A stretch of DNA of 64,000 bases from Haematobia irritans (GCF_050003625.1 NC_134398.1:102415886-102479885); one strand, 5' to 3'; positions 43,757 to 55,869 are shown, counted from the stretch's first letter. Made by a program: numbers and translations. Notes: generated by a model from the sequence alone, not told the origin.

Positions 43757-43966
43757 GTTATGCTTTCCCACTTTCTGGATGTTCTTTTTGTCGCTATCGA
43801 TAAAAATAGATCGTCGATTGTTGAGCAAACTGTCACCGTGGCGTTGAGGGTTGTTTGATCAATGACAGGTTTGAATGATGAGTTTGTTTTCGTCCAGAAA
43901 AATATGGTGGTGGTAGAAAGGCTTAAAAGTTCAACGGGTCTTCGATCGCCGACTATCGTCACACAC

Positions 43967-45304
43967 CCAGAATAAAGAGACCCCTTCTTTAAGTTAAAAT
44001 GAACTCATTGTGAAGAAAGTTGAACTTCGTATAGCGCCAAAGACATTTTTATTTGTTTGAACGATGTGATTTTAGTAGAAATTAGGTAGAATGCATTCCA
44101 TATATTAGTTAACATTTTCCTATATTTATGTACCACTATACTACAGAATGAAAAAATTTAACTGAATTGAATTCATATATGGAATGATTTTATTGAACTT
44201 TTTTCATTCATTTCGACAAATCTTACATATTTGTGGTAAACCTTTTACTTCAAATTTAGAACTGCTTACCTTCGTTTTTAAATATAATTTTATGTATTTA
44301 TATACGCAATTTTTTCTTCAATAAAATACATGTTTTATTAATATATTAAATATATTTATTTATAATCAACAGCATCGACTGGCCTTGAAATATTAAAACA
44401 CATGTTTTTCTTCTTCTAGTACCTTTCACTTTGAAAAAGTTGCTGCCTAGTAATTTTGTCCACCTTTTACAATTTCAATACCTACAAATAAACAAATAAA
44501 TAAACAAAAAAATCCTAAACCAATTTTTTCACAAAAGGTTAGCGTCACTGAATATTACCTGTTAATGAAGTCGAATGAAGGTGTTTTTATACTGCTGGTG
44601 TTTTGGTTTTTTTTTTTTATAGACCAATTTTCAAAAAACGAACATTTTTCTCACTAATTTAAACTAACAAACATTTTATATATTTTATTTGTTTTTATTA
44701 TATTAATATACTATATTATTTTTAACAATTTCTCAGTATGCCATAACAACGCGATTCCAACTAAAAAAAAACCCCACGCGCAAACACATCGATGACAGGT
44801 ATCGATTACAGGTAGATAAAAGAAATGTAGGAAATTTTCCTATATTCTAACAAGTGTGTTTCCTTAAGTTTTGAAAGGATTGAATACTTCTTAGTATGAA
44901 CTAAAATATTTTTCTATGCCAAATGTTATTCGTATGTATGATAAGCTTTCTATAATAAAGGAAGTCAGAATTATCATTTTATAAGAAATCTTACTAAATT
45001 TGAGGAAACTTGGTTTTAGTTCGGTTTTTGTTTATTTTTACGAATACTTTGTTATCATTGAATAAAATTTTCTTTTCAGTAGTAAATTCTTATACCCAGC
45101 GAAAAAAAAACAGTATTAGTAAAATGCCATGCCTTATTCTAGTTAATGAACTATTCCTAACTGCTTTCAGTTTAGGATTTTTTTTTACTGAAACAAGTAA
45201 ATTTGATTATTTCACACAAAAATTTAACTGAATGGAAATAAAATGGCTAAACTAAATTTATGAACATTTTTTCCTTTAGTTTCGAAGAAACTTTTTTCTG
45301 GGTG
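43967..45304. mobile_element. element X, copy 2 (uninterrupted)
   Basis: Starts acacccagaataaagagacc and ends acttttttctgggtg, matching the split copy at 31446-37664 including the sequence on both sides of LINE J. Non-coding; longest frame 73 codons without any domain. It serves as the 'empty site' that defines LINE J's boundaries. Confidence 0.8.
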
Positions 45305-45594
45305 CAGTGTGTATGAGGGTTTTTCCTTTTTTTATCTTTTGAGTAATACTTGCTCAAAGGAAAATTTGTTTTCTTTTGTCTCGTCGACTGGCGTAAGTTA
45401 GCGGAATATGATTTAAGGGTTTTAAATATCCCCTACTGAAACAATTGTTTGGCGATTATGTAATGGCCGATGATTTCTTTGCCGTTCACATTGTTGTTTT
45501 ACAAAGGCCGCTCTGACTTTAGGCGAAGTTGCAGCAACTTTATGTGGACCACAGAACAGACTATGTCGCAACTGTTATCGCTCTAAACAAAGTC
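45305..45594. other. no gene seen
   Basis: About 290 bp of unique-looking sequence between element X copy 2 and the 361-bp repeat; nothing recognised. Confidence 0.4.
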
Positions 45595-45955
45595 TTTGGT
45601 GAATTTATTCCGGATGGCTAAAAAAATAAATTAGTTTTTCCGCTGTCAGTTTCCGCGTTCAGTGTCGGCTTCTATAAAATGTTCTCACCTCTTCGAACTG
45701 TCAAGGAGGCTTATTTGTTAAATAATAGCTCGTAGTCTTGAACTTCAACTTACGGTGGCACAAGTTTATAACGAAATATAATTACACTTCGACTTGGAGT
45801 ACAATAAATTTATCACAAATTATGGCTGCCTATTTATTCAACGCAGACTTAAAACTCCAAAAGAAAGATGGCTGACTTTTCTTGCCACGTCGAAGACCAC
45901 CCGGAAACAGAACGAATTTGGCCGCACGTGCCATATATATGCCGAAAACTTTCGT
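45595..45955. repeat. 361-bp segment, second copy
   Basis: Same length as, and clearly homologous to, 17371-17731. The sequences diverge abruptly at both ends, so the unit is bounded. Flanking sequence to the right (45956-46110) has tandem-like agatgtcgc words and a tataaag, possibly an LTR fragment, but no partner was found. Confidence 0.8.
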
Positions 45956-47977
45956 TAAGTCTGGTTTATAAACTGTATACAACTTCAGACGTGTGCATTC
46001 TAAACTTTAATACACGGCCGAAAGGTAGATGTCGCTATCCGCGTCATATAAAAACTAGATGTCGCCACTTGGTACACGGCGTGACGTTTTTGGGAATATA
46101 AAGTAGACCAAGAGCGGTGCGAGTATATCTTATTGAATTACACTAAAATCATACGTTTAAACGAACAAAAGCAATCTCTTGAATGAGTATAAGAAGTATC
46201 ATTATTATTTTAATATTTTATGTCTTTTCTTCAGATTAAAGCACAATTAAAGTTTTTGAAATCATCTGATTATCCCAACATGAACATGGGAATGTTCAGA
46301 TCCCTTTGAATTATTAATATTATCCGAATTAAAATATTTATGTTGATCTAATTCTTATAAAATTATTTATATAGTTTTTACAGAGAGGTTAGTAGGATTT
46401 TGCACAGTTGGTGCAAGGATGCGGTAAGTTCACGCAAGTAGTGGTGAAAGGCCTATTATATGTATGGAGCAAACATAATATATGACATCCCTACATGCGT
46501 GGACGTGCTGCCCCCCTCCTTCTTTGTTTGAATTCATTGCTTCTGCGCCAATTTTACGCCCCTTCCGGATCCATCGAAATTGTGAGTTTTGATATCGCCA
46601 TGAACATGGACCTTGAGTTCACAATGTGCTCTGCCACATTTATTGAATATTACATTTTGGTACTTGGGATTCCTATCAAAATGCTTTAATTTTTCCATAC
46701 ATTTGCCATCACAGTTGGTGGTTGTTATAGTGTCACTTAAGAGTATATGGTAGCGATGGGGATAAGATATATCTTTGAAATGTCGGCAGTGAATGCATAG
46801 CATTGTGGCCACATTTCCCACAAATATTGTACCAAGCTATAGTGGGAGTAGTAAAGAAACCTCTTAACTAAATCCGGAAACGCCCATCGGATCGTCTATG
46901 CAACGAACGAAGAGAAATTGGGAACGGAAGCCTAGTGGAACCTTGTGAAAAAAGATTAAAAAACAAGAAATAAGCCTACAAAAAAACATGTGGAGCCTAC
47001 TCCGCCAATAAGCGACTCTATTTAAATCTAACTTTTGATAACACTAAAGTCACGAAAATATTTTAGTTATAATAGTTGGTACTGTGGGAAATTACGCCCC
47101 TCTTGGCAACATCGTAAAATCGAAAGCCACTAAAGGGTTTTACTATAAAACAAATAGAAAATTGCTCTAAAACATATCAACTTTTGTAATAAGATACATC
47201 AATGAACAAAATACTGGTGTCTAGACCGTAAAAGTAGCAAATCTGTTCTTTTTGACCTTGCGATACAAATAATACTGTTGTCTAGAGCTTAAAAGTCGCA
47301 AATATGTTCCTGTTAGCTCTGCGATAATTGCATACCCCTAGTAAAGGCAATGTACGAGTGCCATCTTCAAACTCATCAAAATATCTTGATTTTACACTAG
47401 ATTCAAAATTATACTTTAAAATTCATATTAATAAAAAGTTGCGATGAACTTGACATTAAATATCACAAGTTAAATTGGTTAATCGAAAAAAACTCAGTGC
47501 CCTCCTAATATACTTCTAATCTATAAACAAGCACAAAAACCAATATGAATAACGGTACTTAATATAGGGAATGTGCGGCAAACAGTTCAATTGAAAAAAT
47601 ACAAAATGTTCCATAATAAACGGATAAGAAGTGAAGTAACAATACTGAGCTCTGCCAAATACCATATCCCTAGATATCCGCTTCCAGCACCATAAAAATC
47701 GTGAATCAAGTAATTTACTCTAAACTTCCAATCAAACTAGAATATTGTGCTGCTGGAGCCATACTATTTATTAACCTCAAATCTAATCAAACTAATTTTA
47801 CAATAATCGTCCTAATTCATCTATATGAGTCTTAGGATAATTTAAATTCATATACTGATGTTAAACTATTGTTTAGTCACTTTTTCATAATTGAAACTAG
47901 TTGTATAATTTAAGCATCCTCTACAAATGTTTCTTCTTAAGATAATTTAATTACACATATTATTTTTAATTTTGCAG
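45956..47977 (+). other. probable Sos intron with small repeats
   Basis: No supported coding exon. 46495-46600 carries a fragment (tcattgcttctgcgccaatt) related to sequence near 59580. A 95-codon minus frame at 46534-46821 is Cys/His-rich but matches nothing I can name. The polypyrimidine-like acceptor tttaattttgcag at the right end belongs to the Sos exon that follows. Confidence 0.5.
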
Positions 47978-48197
47978 TACCGCCAGAGCTTCATTTACTG
48001 CCCCAACTAGTCCTAAATCGCAGTCTACAGAGTTGGAATTCTGTAACTCATCGGTACCTGTTTCTCCACATGTAAATGTACCATCATCTTCAATTGTTCA
48101 TTATCGTTCGGCACCTCCACCCCTTCCTCCAAGGAGAAAAGAACGCACAGGAAGTGCAGACACAGCACAAAGACGTCAAACATCTGATGCCCCAATG
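47978..48197 (+). CDS. Sos: Son of sevenless exon: proline-rich tail, part 1
   Basis: The acceptor is tttaattttgcag ending at 47977. The first base completes a split codon, then the frame reads ARASFTAPTSPKSQST and later IVHYRSAPPPLPPRRKER and RRQTSDAPM. PPPLPPR is a class II SH3 ligand of the kind bound by Drk/Grb2 in the Sos tail; this arm recruits Sos to activated receptors. The donor is ATG|GTTAGT at 48198, a phase-0 boundary. Upstream exons (CDC25 domain and earlier tail) are not in this contig part. Confidence 0.9.
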
Positions 48198-48255
48198 GTT
48201 AGTTTAACATATGTTAATGATGATATTATTATATATAACTTTTACAACTTTTCAG
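48198..48255 (+). other. Sos: 58-bp Sos intron
   Basis: GTTAGT...TTTTCAG, 58 bp, phase 0. It is of the minimal length typical of fly introns. Splicing it out joins APM to LPPRDGE and keeps the proline-rich frame open. Confidence 0.85.
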
Positions 48256-48862
48256 CTTCCACCGCGAGATGGGGAAATAAGTCCTCCCCCCATTCCACCC
48301 AGAATTAATACCCACGTTCATTATCTTTGCCATTCCACCGGGGCGAACTTTACGGTAGATAAGGATAGCTGGTTGAATACAAATAGTTTGATGTTACCTA
48401 ACACAAGTAGTATTATGATACGACGAAATTCTGCGATCGAAAAGCGCGCAAATTCCGGAAACCAAATATCAAACACATCCTCAACATCGAATGCTCCCCC
48501 ACACCTAAGTACTACATCCACTATTTATTCGGATGATCAATCAATCTCACCAGCATTAAGTTCCTCCACAACGACATCTCCAATAACACCAATGACACCA
48601 GTATCACCACATGATTTTTCTGGATGCCCCACTGCTGATATGTACCAGCCCACTCAAATAATTCACAAAAATATATCATGTTCATCACTGTCCGGATATC
48701 CTGCCCCTCTTCTCCACAATCAAAATTTACACACCCATCATAACACTACCACGACAAATAGCAACCAGCAACCGACTTCTGTAGAGTTATGTCAGAATGT
48801 AGATAATTTACCAAAACTTCCACCAAAACCACTTCTTGGTGGAAATACTTGCAACAATCCAG
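48256..48862 (+). CDS. Sos: Son of sevenless exon: proline-rich tail, part 2
   Basis: The frame begins LPPRDGEISPPPIPPRIN with two more SH3-ligand motifs. It continues through MLPNTSSIMIRRNSAIEKRA, a run rich in S, T and P (SSSTTTSPITPMTPVSP), an H/N/T-rich part, and NLPKLPPKPLLGGN. All of this is in the order I recall for the fly Sos C-terminus. The donor CAG|GTGAGT at 48863 ends the exon with a split codon after NNP. Reading through would hit a stop at 48895-48897, which is likely intronic. The last short coding exon should lie further right, beyond the LINE array or outside the window. Confidence 0.92.
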
Positions 48863-49163
48863 GTGAGTATTGTGACAATCCAAGCCGACAATTATAGACA
48901 TTTTGTTATATATGACGAAAACGATAACGCTCATGAAGACATAAAAATAATTTTTATAATAATTTTTTATTTAGTATATACATAATGAATATAACTTTTT
49001 GGTACAAGCAAACAATTCTTTAAAAGCAATAGTTTTGAGTAGAGGCTAACATGGACAGAGATATGGACGGACACCAAGGGCTAGATCCAGAAGGTGATTC
49101 TGAGTCTATAGACTGAAGTTATAGATTCTAGTAATATTTTATAAAAACCAACAGAAAATTTTC
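48863..49163 (+). other. Sos intron before LINE array
   Basis: About 300 bp of AT-rich intron sequence after the GTGAGT donor. No coding or repeat feature recognised. Confidence 0.6.
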
Positions 49164-49241
49164 ATTCAACCGTCGAACGGAACGGACGTGTTTTTTAATA
49201 GCGGCTTAATATCCCCAAGTGTGGTGGGATATTAAGCCACC

Positions 49242-50402
49242 ATGCAGCGAAATTCAAAGACATCCACTGGGTTGCTAACTTCAGGGCCCAGTGGACGTGT
49301 ATCGACTGGAGTTATAAATTTGGGCAATGACCAAGAGTTAGGCCCAATTAGTCGACCTGTAGTCGGGTCGACAGGTGGCGACACTTTGACAAGTCGAAGC
49401 TTTTCCAAGGTAACGGCATCAAAAGAAGGCAATCCCTCACGAAAGAGATTCAAGGAACGCAGAAATGCTTTGTTTATCCTAAAGAAATTAGGATCAGTCG
49501 ACCCAAGCACGTTGTCGGCTAAACAAAGCGATTCCTTAAAATGGGCTCAAGGAATTCTTGAGGCTGGAAAAAGGGAACGATCACCGGATGAGCTGCCATC
49601 CTCCACAAGGTATCAACGATCGTTTGCCTCAGTTGCTAAAGACAGCCTTGTGATGGCTATCATTAATAAAGGAGCATTGGACGGTATGGTTCCAAAGCAA
49701 AAATGGGGGGAAATTGAGAATGCTTTGTCTGGCGTCTACTCACAGGTGCTGGAAAAGTTTCCCGGCACAGATCCTCGACACCAAGAAGCTGGTTGGTATC
49801 AAGGTCGATTTAAGCTAGTCGCATTTGAGGACTATAGAATGTTTTAAAGCTGCTCTGATACTAATTGGTGAAGTTTGGGAGGGAGCTGCTCTAGTGTTAG
49901 TCGAGAAGAATACCGGCTAGACCTAGAGCACATGCGTGGATACCTGCAAACCCTCCTGACCCTGAATCTATTTTAAATAGACTGAAACAATCTTCCAACA
50001 GCTGATAGGAAGGTTGGCCCTTTAGATGAAGTGGATGGACCAAGACGGCATGCAGTGTTTATATTGAACACTCAGTCTTTGCCACATCTAGCAAAGTCTC
50101 AGGGCCGTGTATGTTATGGCTTTCATTATATCCAAATGAAGGTATATAAAAGCGATCAGCTAAAGGATTCAGTAATGGACAAACCTCTGTCTGAATCAGA
50201 AGTAAGCGGATCCTCTTGCGAAGTTGAGGGAGATACCAAAGATGCAGACATTGATAGACACCGTATGCGAGAGGAGGTTTCTACTGCCTCAAAACTCACC
50301 AAAGTTGAACCTATGGTTATTGCGAGAGTCACCGAAATCTCTAAAGAGGACATTCTTGATGACACGATTGAAACGGCTGATGTGACGGTTGTTGAAAATC
50401 TC
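49242..50402 (+). pseudogene. LINE ORF1, copy 6 (best N-terminus)
   Basis: ATG at 49242 gives MQRNSKTSTGLLTSGPSGRV and a 201-codon frame including SFSKVTASKEGNPSRKRFKE, ALFILKKLGSVDPSTLSAKQ and LPSSTRYQRSFASVAKD. It ends at 49845 by frameshift. After a gap of decayed sequence the frame 50031-50402 continues with DGPRRHAVFILNTQSLPHLA and the acidic tail. The C-terminal half resembles DUF4780. ORF1 is fused by deletion straight into ORF2 codons at 50403 (LVLLMKGDIDIVLIQEPY), so about 60 bp are missing at the ORF1/ORF2 junction. Confidence 0.78.
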
Positions 50403-51529
50403 GTTCTCCTGATGAAAGGGGACATAGATATAGTTCTTATTCAAGAACCATATGTTTATAGAAATAAATTATGTGAATTAAGTACTTCGGGGTTCAAACT
50501 ATTGCAGTATACTGGTAATGATGTAAATCGAGCCTGTATATTTGCTAAAAACGAGCTTAACTTGTCTCTGCTTCCTTCAATGCAATGCAGATACTGTCGT
50601 TGCCAGTTTAGAAATAGCCAAATGCAAATATTGGGTATCTTCGGTCTACATGGGAGATGATAGGGAGATGCCTCCATGTGCCGTTAACACCTTAGTTGAG
50701 GAGTCATTGAAAACAAAGACAAAACTCATTATGGGATGCGATGCAAATGCACATCATAGTATATGGGGAAGTGGTGACATTAATAAAAGAGGAGAGTATC
50801 TCCTCGAGTTGATTTTGCGTACTAATTTGGTAGTTTGCAATAAGGGAGATGTCCCAACTCATTATGGGATGCGATGCAAATGCACATCATAGTATATGGG
50901 GAAGTGGTGACATTAATAAAAGAGGAGAGTATCTCCTCGAGTTGATTTTGCGTACTAATTTGGTAGTTTGCAATAAGGGAGATGTCCCAACCTTTGTCAC
51001 TAAAAACAGGCAAGAGGTTTTGGACGTCACCTTGGCATCGCAAGAACTGAATGAAATGATATCTGATTGGCAGGTTTTAAGTGAACATAGCTTCTCAGAT
51101 CATCGCTACATCAGTTTCAAATTTGTTAGGTAATCTAAATGGAATAAGTATAGGGAATCGTTCAATATGATGATACCGGAAATACCAGAGACAAATATGA
51201 GCACTGTGCAAGTTATCGAACACGCAGTGGAGCGGATTACTAAGGCCTTCAACATCTCACTGAAAGCTGCATGCCCTAGAGGGAAGCCAAGGGGGGAAAA
51301 TCGACCACCATGGTGGTCTACGGAGTTAGGTAATATGAGGAAATCGTTCAGGAAGCTCTTTAACAAAGCAAAGTCCACCAGAGCTCCTGTGGATTGGGAC
51401 GCTTACAAGAAGAATCTGAGAGGATACAAGCGAGAACTGAGAAAGGCTAAGCATACTCAGCATAAATCCCCCGGATCCAATAGTACCTGGACACACATTT
51501 TCCCGGAAATCAGACGGTTGAACCATGTA
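50403..51529 (+). pseudogene. LINE ORF2 endonuclease region, copy 6
   Basis: Fragments carry IQEPYVYRNKL, MGCDANAHHSIWGSGDIN, EHSFSDHRYISFKF and PRGENRPPWWSTEL, all matching copy 3's endonuclease and linker. Frameshifts occur near 50580, a 133-bp duplication breaks the frame at 50858, and a stop follows FVR at about 51131. Confidence 0.85.
50725..50990 (+). repeat. 133-bp tandem duplication in LINE copy 6
   Basis: Units 50725-50857 and 50858-50990 appear identical by eye. 133 is not a multiple of 3, so it shifts the frame. The unit covers the CDANAHHS to KGDVPT region of the endonuclease. Confidence 0.92.
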
Positions 51530-52795
51530 ACAGGTTGCTGATAAGTCCTCGGGCTGACACATAGATGGCGTCGCTAGTATTAAATGCATATTATTTTTAT
51601 ATAGTACCAACCTTCAAATGATTCGTGTCAAAATTTGACGTCTGTAAGTCAATTACTTTGTGAGATAGAGCGTCTTTTGTGAAGCAACTTTTGTTATTGT
51701 GAAAAAATTGAAAAAAAGGAATTTCGTGGTTTGATAAAATACTGTTTTCTGAAGGGAAAAAATACGGTGGAAGCAAAAACTTGGCTTGATAATGAGTTTC
51801 CGGACTCTGTCCCAGTGAAATCAACAATAATTGATTGGTATGCAAAATTCAAGCGTGGTGAAATGAGCACGGAGGACGGTGAACGCAGTGGACGCCCGAA
51901 AGAGGTGGCTACCGACGAAAACATCAAAAAAATCCACAAAATGATTTTGAATTACCGTAAAATGAAGTTGATCGAGATAGCAGAGAACTAAAAGATATCA
52001 AAGGAACGCGTTGGTCATATCATTCATCAATATTTGGATATGCGGAAGCTCTGTGCAAAATGGGTGCCGCGACCAAAAATAACAACGTGTTGATGATTCT
52101 GAGCGGAGTTTGCAGCTGTTAACTCGTAATACACCCGAGTTTTTCCGTCGATATGTGATAATGGATGAAACATGGCTCCATCACTACACTTCTGAGTCCA
52201 ATCAACAGTCGGCTGAGGGGACAGCGACCGGTGATCCGTCTCCGAAGCGTGGAAAGACTCAAAAGTCCGCTGGCAAAGTAATGGCCTCTTTTTTTGCGAT
52301 GCGCATGGAATAATTTTTATCGATTATCTTGAGAAGGGAAAAACCATCAACAGTGACTATTATATGGCGTTATTGGAGCGTTTGAAGGTCGAAATCGCGG
52401 CCCCATATGAAGCAGCAAAAAGTGTTGTTCCACCAAGACAACGCACCGTGCCACAAGTCATTGAGAACGATGGCAAAAATTCATGAATTGGGCTTCGAAT
52501 TGCTTCGCCACCCACCGTATTCTCCAGATCTGGCACCAGCGACTTTTTCTTGTTCTCACACCTCAACAGGATGCTCGCAGGGAAAAAATTTGGCTGCAAT
52601 GAAAAGGTGATCGCTGAAACTGAGGCGTATTTTGAGCAAAACCGAAGGAGTACTACCAAAATGGTATCAACAAATTGGAAGGTCGTTATAATCGTTGTAT
52701 TAATCTTGAATGGAACTATGTTGAATAATAAAAACGAATTTTGACAAAAAAATGTGTTTTTCTTTGTTAGACCGGGGACTTATCAGCCAACCTGT
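51530..52795 (+). mobile_element. mariner transposon 2
   Basis: 1266 bp with ends acaggttgctgataagtcc on the left and the complement of acaggttggctgataagtcc on the right. TA flanks are at 51528-51529 and 52796-52797. Same family as mariner 1 but plus-strand and without a SINE. It is inserted in LINE copy 6. The left terminal repeat has lost one G and differs at two other sites. Confidence 0.93.
51700..52744 (+). pseudogene. mariner 2 transposase (frameshifted)
   Basis: N-terminal frame 51731-51991 (KTWLDNEFPDSVPVKSTII, KFKRGEMSTEDGERSGR) ends at a stop. 52110-52313 has MDETWLHHYT (first Asp), 52407-52610 has HQDNAPCHKS (second Asp). A deletion at 52538 turns the third-Asp motif into 'DLAPATF', with the correct sense resuming in another frame at 52550 (LNRMLAGKKFGCNEKV). 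At least four frame breaks, so inactive. Confidence 0.9.
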
Positions 52796-52797
52796 TA

Positions 52798-52856
52798 AGT
52801 GGACACAAATCCGCTAGTTCGGATTCGTGTCATCCTCCATAACCTAACCTAACCTA
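52798..52856 (+). mobile_element. 3'-tail fragment of another TAACC-tailed element
   Basis: agtggacacaaatccgctag ... cctccataacctaacctaac. The body is unlike the LINE/SINE tail above, yet it ends in the same TAACC repeats. It looks like the 3' end of a different retroelement family that uses the same terminal repeat. Confidence 0.5.
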
Positions 52857-53404
52857 AAGACAGAACAAGGCATGTACTGCAAGTATCGCAAAACTCCCAC
52901 GGTTAACCCCATTTCCTTAGGGGGTATTGAAATTCCCTTTAGTGAGTGTGCAAAATACATTGGCGTTATTTTGGACAGGAAGCTGAACTTTAAGCTTAAT
53001 ATTGAAGATAGGGCGAGGAAAGCAACGGTAGCTTGTACTCGTGCAAAAAGGCAATATGAAAAAAGTGGGGACTAAAACCAAAAATTGTGTATTGGTTATA
53101 CAAGGCAGTGGTTAGACTTATAATGCTATATGATGTTGTAGTCTGGTGGCCGGCACTTCACCAGCCGACAAGTTTAGACAAAGTTCAGCGTATGGCGTGC
53201 TTGTGTATCTCAGGCGCTTTCAGCAAGATAGGAACAAATTCCCTTAATGTCATGCTGCATTTATTGCCTTTAGACATTTTGGCCAAACAGTCAGCTGCAA
53301 CAACGGCTGTGCGGTTGCGCTCTGGTCGGAAAAAAGTTACGGTCACAGTTCGTTTCTCAAAATATTGCCAGATGTGCCTAATGGATTATACTTTGGCGAG
53401 ACCA
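52857..53404 (+). mobile_element. LINE fragment (RT C-terminal region), copy 6b
   Basis: Matches copy 3 from about 22070 to 22640: YCKYRKTPTVNPISLGG, CAKYIGVILDRKLNFKLNI, WPALHQPTSLDKVQRMACLC. It has several frameshifts. It is followed by a jump back to an earlier LINE position, so this segment is present twice in tandem with 53405 onward. Confidence 0.88.
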
Positions 53405-55094
53405 AAGTATAAAAGTGGTGGAAAACGCAGATGATGTGGTGCTAGAAGTCAGGGGAAAATTCCCATCCACAATCAGAGATATTATACTGAGAGCCCTCCG
53501 GATGACTGAGAAATGGGCGAAAGATTATGGCCTTGGGGTAAATCCTGCAAAGACAGAACTAGTCATTTATGCAAAGATCGCAAAACTCCCACGGTTAGGC
53601 CCATTTCCTTAGGGGGTATTGAAATTCACTTTGGTGAGTGTGCAAAATACCTTGGCGTTATTTTGGACAGGAAGCTGAACTTTAAGCTTAATATTGAAGA
53701 AAGGGCGAGAAAAGCCCCGGTAGCTTTGTACTCGTGCAAAAAGGCAATAGGAAAAAAGTGGGGACTAAAACCAAAAATTGTGGATTGGCTATACACGGCA
53801 GTGGTTAGACCTATAATGCTATATAGTGTTGTAGTCTGGTGGCCGGCACTTCACCAGCCAACAAGTTTAGACAAAGTTCAGCGTATGGGGTGTTTGTGTC
53901 TCTCAGGCGCATTCAGCAAGACAGGAACAAACTCCCTTAATGTCATGCTGCATCTATTGCCTTTAGACATTTTGGCCAAACAGTCAGCTGCAACAACGGC
54001 TGTGCAGTTGAGCGAGTTATCGCTGTGGTCGGTAAAAAGTTACGGTCACAGTTCGGTCCTCCAAATAATGCCGGATGTGCCTAACTTGGTGGATTACACT
54101 TTGTCGAGACCACTTTTTGACAAAAAGTTTGAGACTCTAATTCCCAACAGTGAGGCGTGGTGTACACGGACCCCGGGAATAAAACATATATATAGATTTC
54201 TACACTGATGACTCCAAATTGGATGGACAAGTGGGTTTCGGAGTATATACTAAAGATCTGGAACTTCGAATAGCGAAAAGATTACCTGATCACTGTAGTG
54301 TTTTTCAGGCTGAAATATTAGCAATAAGAGAAGTGGTGAATTGGCTGAGAAGTAATGCTCCAAGCAATATTGGCATTAATATATACTCAGACAGTCAACC
54401 CGCAATAAAATTCTTGGACTCTGTGTTCCTCAACTCGGAAACGGCCATCGACTGCCGCATATCTCTCAATATTCACCTAATAGGGGTGCCTGGCCATAGC
54501 AACATACCGGCGAACTGCGAAGCAAATGAGCTAGCAAGGCTAGGAACTACCTTACATATTCTAGGGGAACTAGAATCTGTTGGTATGCTGCAAGCTCTTA
54601 CTGCGTGAGAAGGCTGTCATGATGGCAAATGTTCGATGGGAGACTTGCAAGGGTTGTAACGACACCAAGCAAATATGGCCCCATTTAAACTTAAACCGCA
54701 CTCACTCCTGATATCTGCTATAACAGGTCGTTGCCTGATAGGCGATTTTGCAAAAACTATTGGCGCGAAGTATAATGACTATTGTATCAATAAATCTATT
54801 GAATCAATAAAACACCTCTTGTGTGAGTGTCCTGCATTTTGTGTAAGACGTAAGTAAATTTTGGGGGCATATAGCTTCAGATTACTGGCGGACCTGGAAA
54901 ACGTAAACTTGAGCTGTCTGCTAATGTTTTTGGAACGATCTGGTTGGTTCAACAGAAGAAAATAATCGAGAAGGTTTAGCGGTTAAAACAAGAAGTGCAG
55001 ATATGTAATAGGTAATGTGGTATCACAATGGACTGAATAGCCTACGTGAGCCTGAAACTTAATCGGGCTGCCACTTTAACCTAACCTAACCTAT
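53405..55094 (+). mobile_element. TAACC-tailed LINE, copy 7 (3' part)
   Basis: Begins near the RT catalytic motif (ENADDVVLEVRGKFPSTIRD, where YADD reads NADD) and runs to the TAACC tail at 55094. RNase H is broken: 'ttctacactgatgactcc' changes DGS to DDS, and WVPGH reads GVPGH. The zinc-finger region is partly replaced (INKSIESIKHLLCECPAF). Older than copies 2 and 3. Confidence 0.9.
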
Positions 55095-55098
55095 GTAT

Positions 55099-55439
<341 letters not shown>

Positions 55440-55443
55440 CCTT

Positions 55444-55650
55444 GCGTTAATTTTGGGGACACAAAAATATATTTGATTTTACGAGTCTGAAATATTCTCC
55501 ACATCTTTTTAAGCTCATCTAACCCAAAATTCCACTATATGGACCACATATTCCATTTATTTCGACGATTTCCTACGCACCGTTAGTTATGAGGACAGCA
55601 GGGTACGCATCGTGAATTTTGAGGACGCGTCCCCAAAACTAACGCTAGAT
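55444..55650. mobile_element. possible MITE, about 205 bp
   Basis: gcgttaattttggggac at the left end is mirrored by gtccccaaaactaacgc at the right end. The interior has further short mirrored words (gaggacagc, gaggacgcg). No target duplication confirmed. Confidence 0.5.
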
Positions 55651-55793
55651 ATATGCCACACATGATTACCACCATCTCGTTTATATTTTAGCATTTTTTA
55701 TCAACGCCGTTCCCAATGCAATCTTGGCTATGATGTTCTTCTTTACGCATGAAAAGTCTTAAAATAATCTTAAGACGTTGTTATGGAAATTCC

Positions 55794-55869
55794 GACGGTG
55801 GTGCAATGTGATAAGGCGACTGTTAATGCGTGTGGAGCAGAAAATCCAGGTTCGAGTCACGGCACACGC
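55794..55869 (+). other. tRNA-like segment, probable SINE head
   Basis: ggtggtgcaatgtgataagg (A-box-like) and ccaggttcgagtc (B-box) are 46 bp apart, over 76 nt in all, and resemble tRNA-Arg. Acceptor stem pairing is poor, so it is a tRNA-derived repeat and not a working tRNA gene. Confidence 0.45.

Larger units (their letters stand above)
49164..51529 (+). mobile_element. TAACC-tailed LINE, copy 6 (5' part; cut by mariner 2)
   Basis: Starts cattcaaccgtcgaacgg, matching the 5' end of copy 4. It contains ORF1 from ATG 49242, then the endonuclease region, with frameshifts. A 133-bp tandem duplication lies at 50725-50990. Around 51470 sequence between 'RKAKH' and the later 'tttcccggaaatcagacgg' is deleted. 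It ends at a TA where mariner 2 is inserted. Confidence 0.92.

Noticed and set aside
43717..43962. 81-codon minus frame at the MITE edge
   Set aside because: It crosses the MITE boundary and target duplication, so it cannot be an ancestral gene; no domain seen.
46384..46423. Possible 40-bp Sos micro-exon between tttttacag and GCG|GTAAGT
   Set aside because: Both splice sites look good, but the translation does not match any Sos segment I recognise and the exon is very short. RNA evidence would be needed.
46534..46821. Cys/His-rich 95-codon minus frame as a zinc-finger gene
   Set aside because: Spacing fits no finger family I know and it overlaps dispersed repeat sequence (cttctgcgccaatt).
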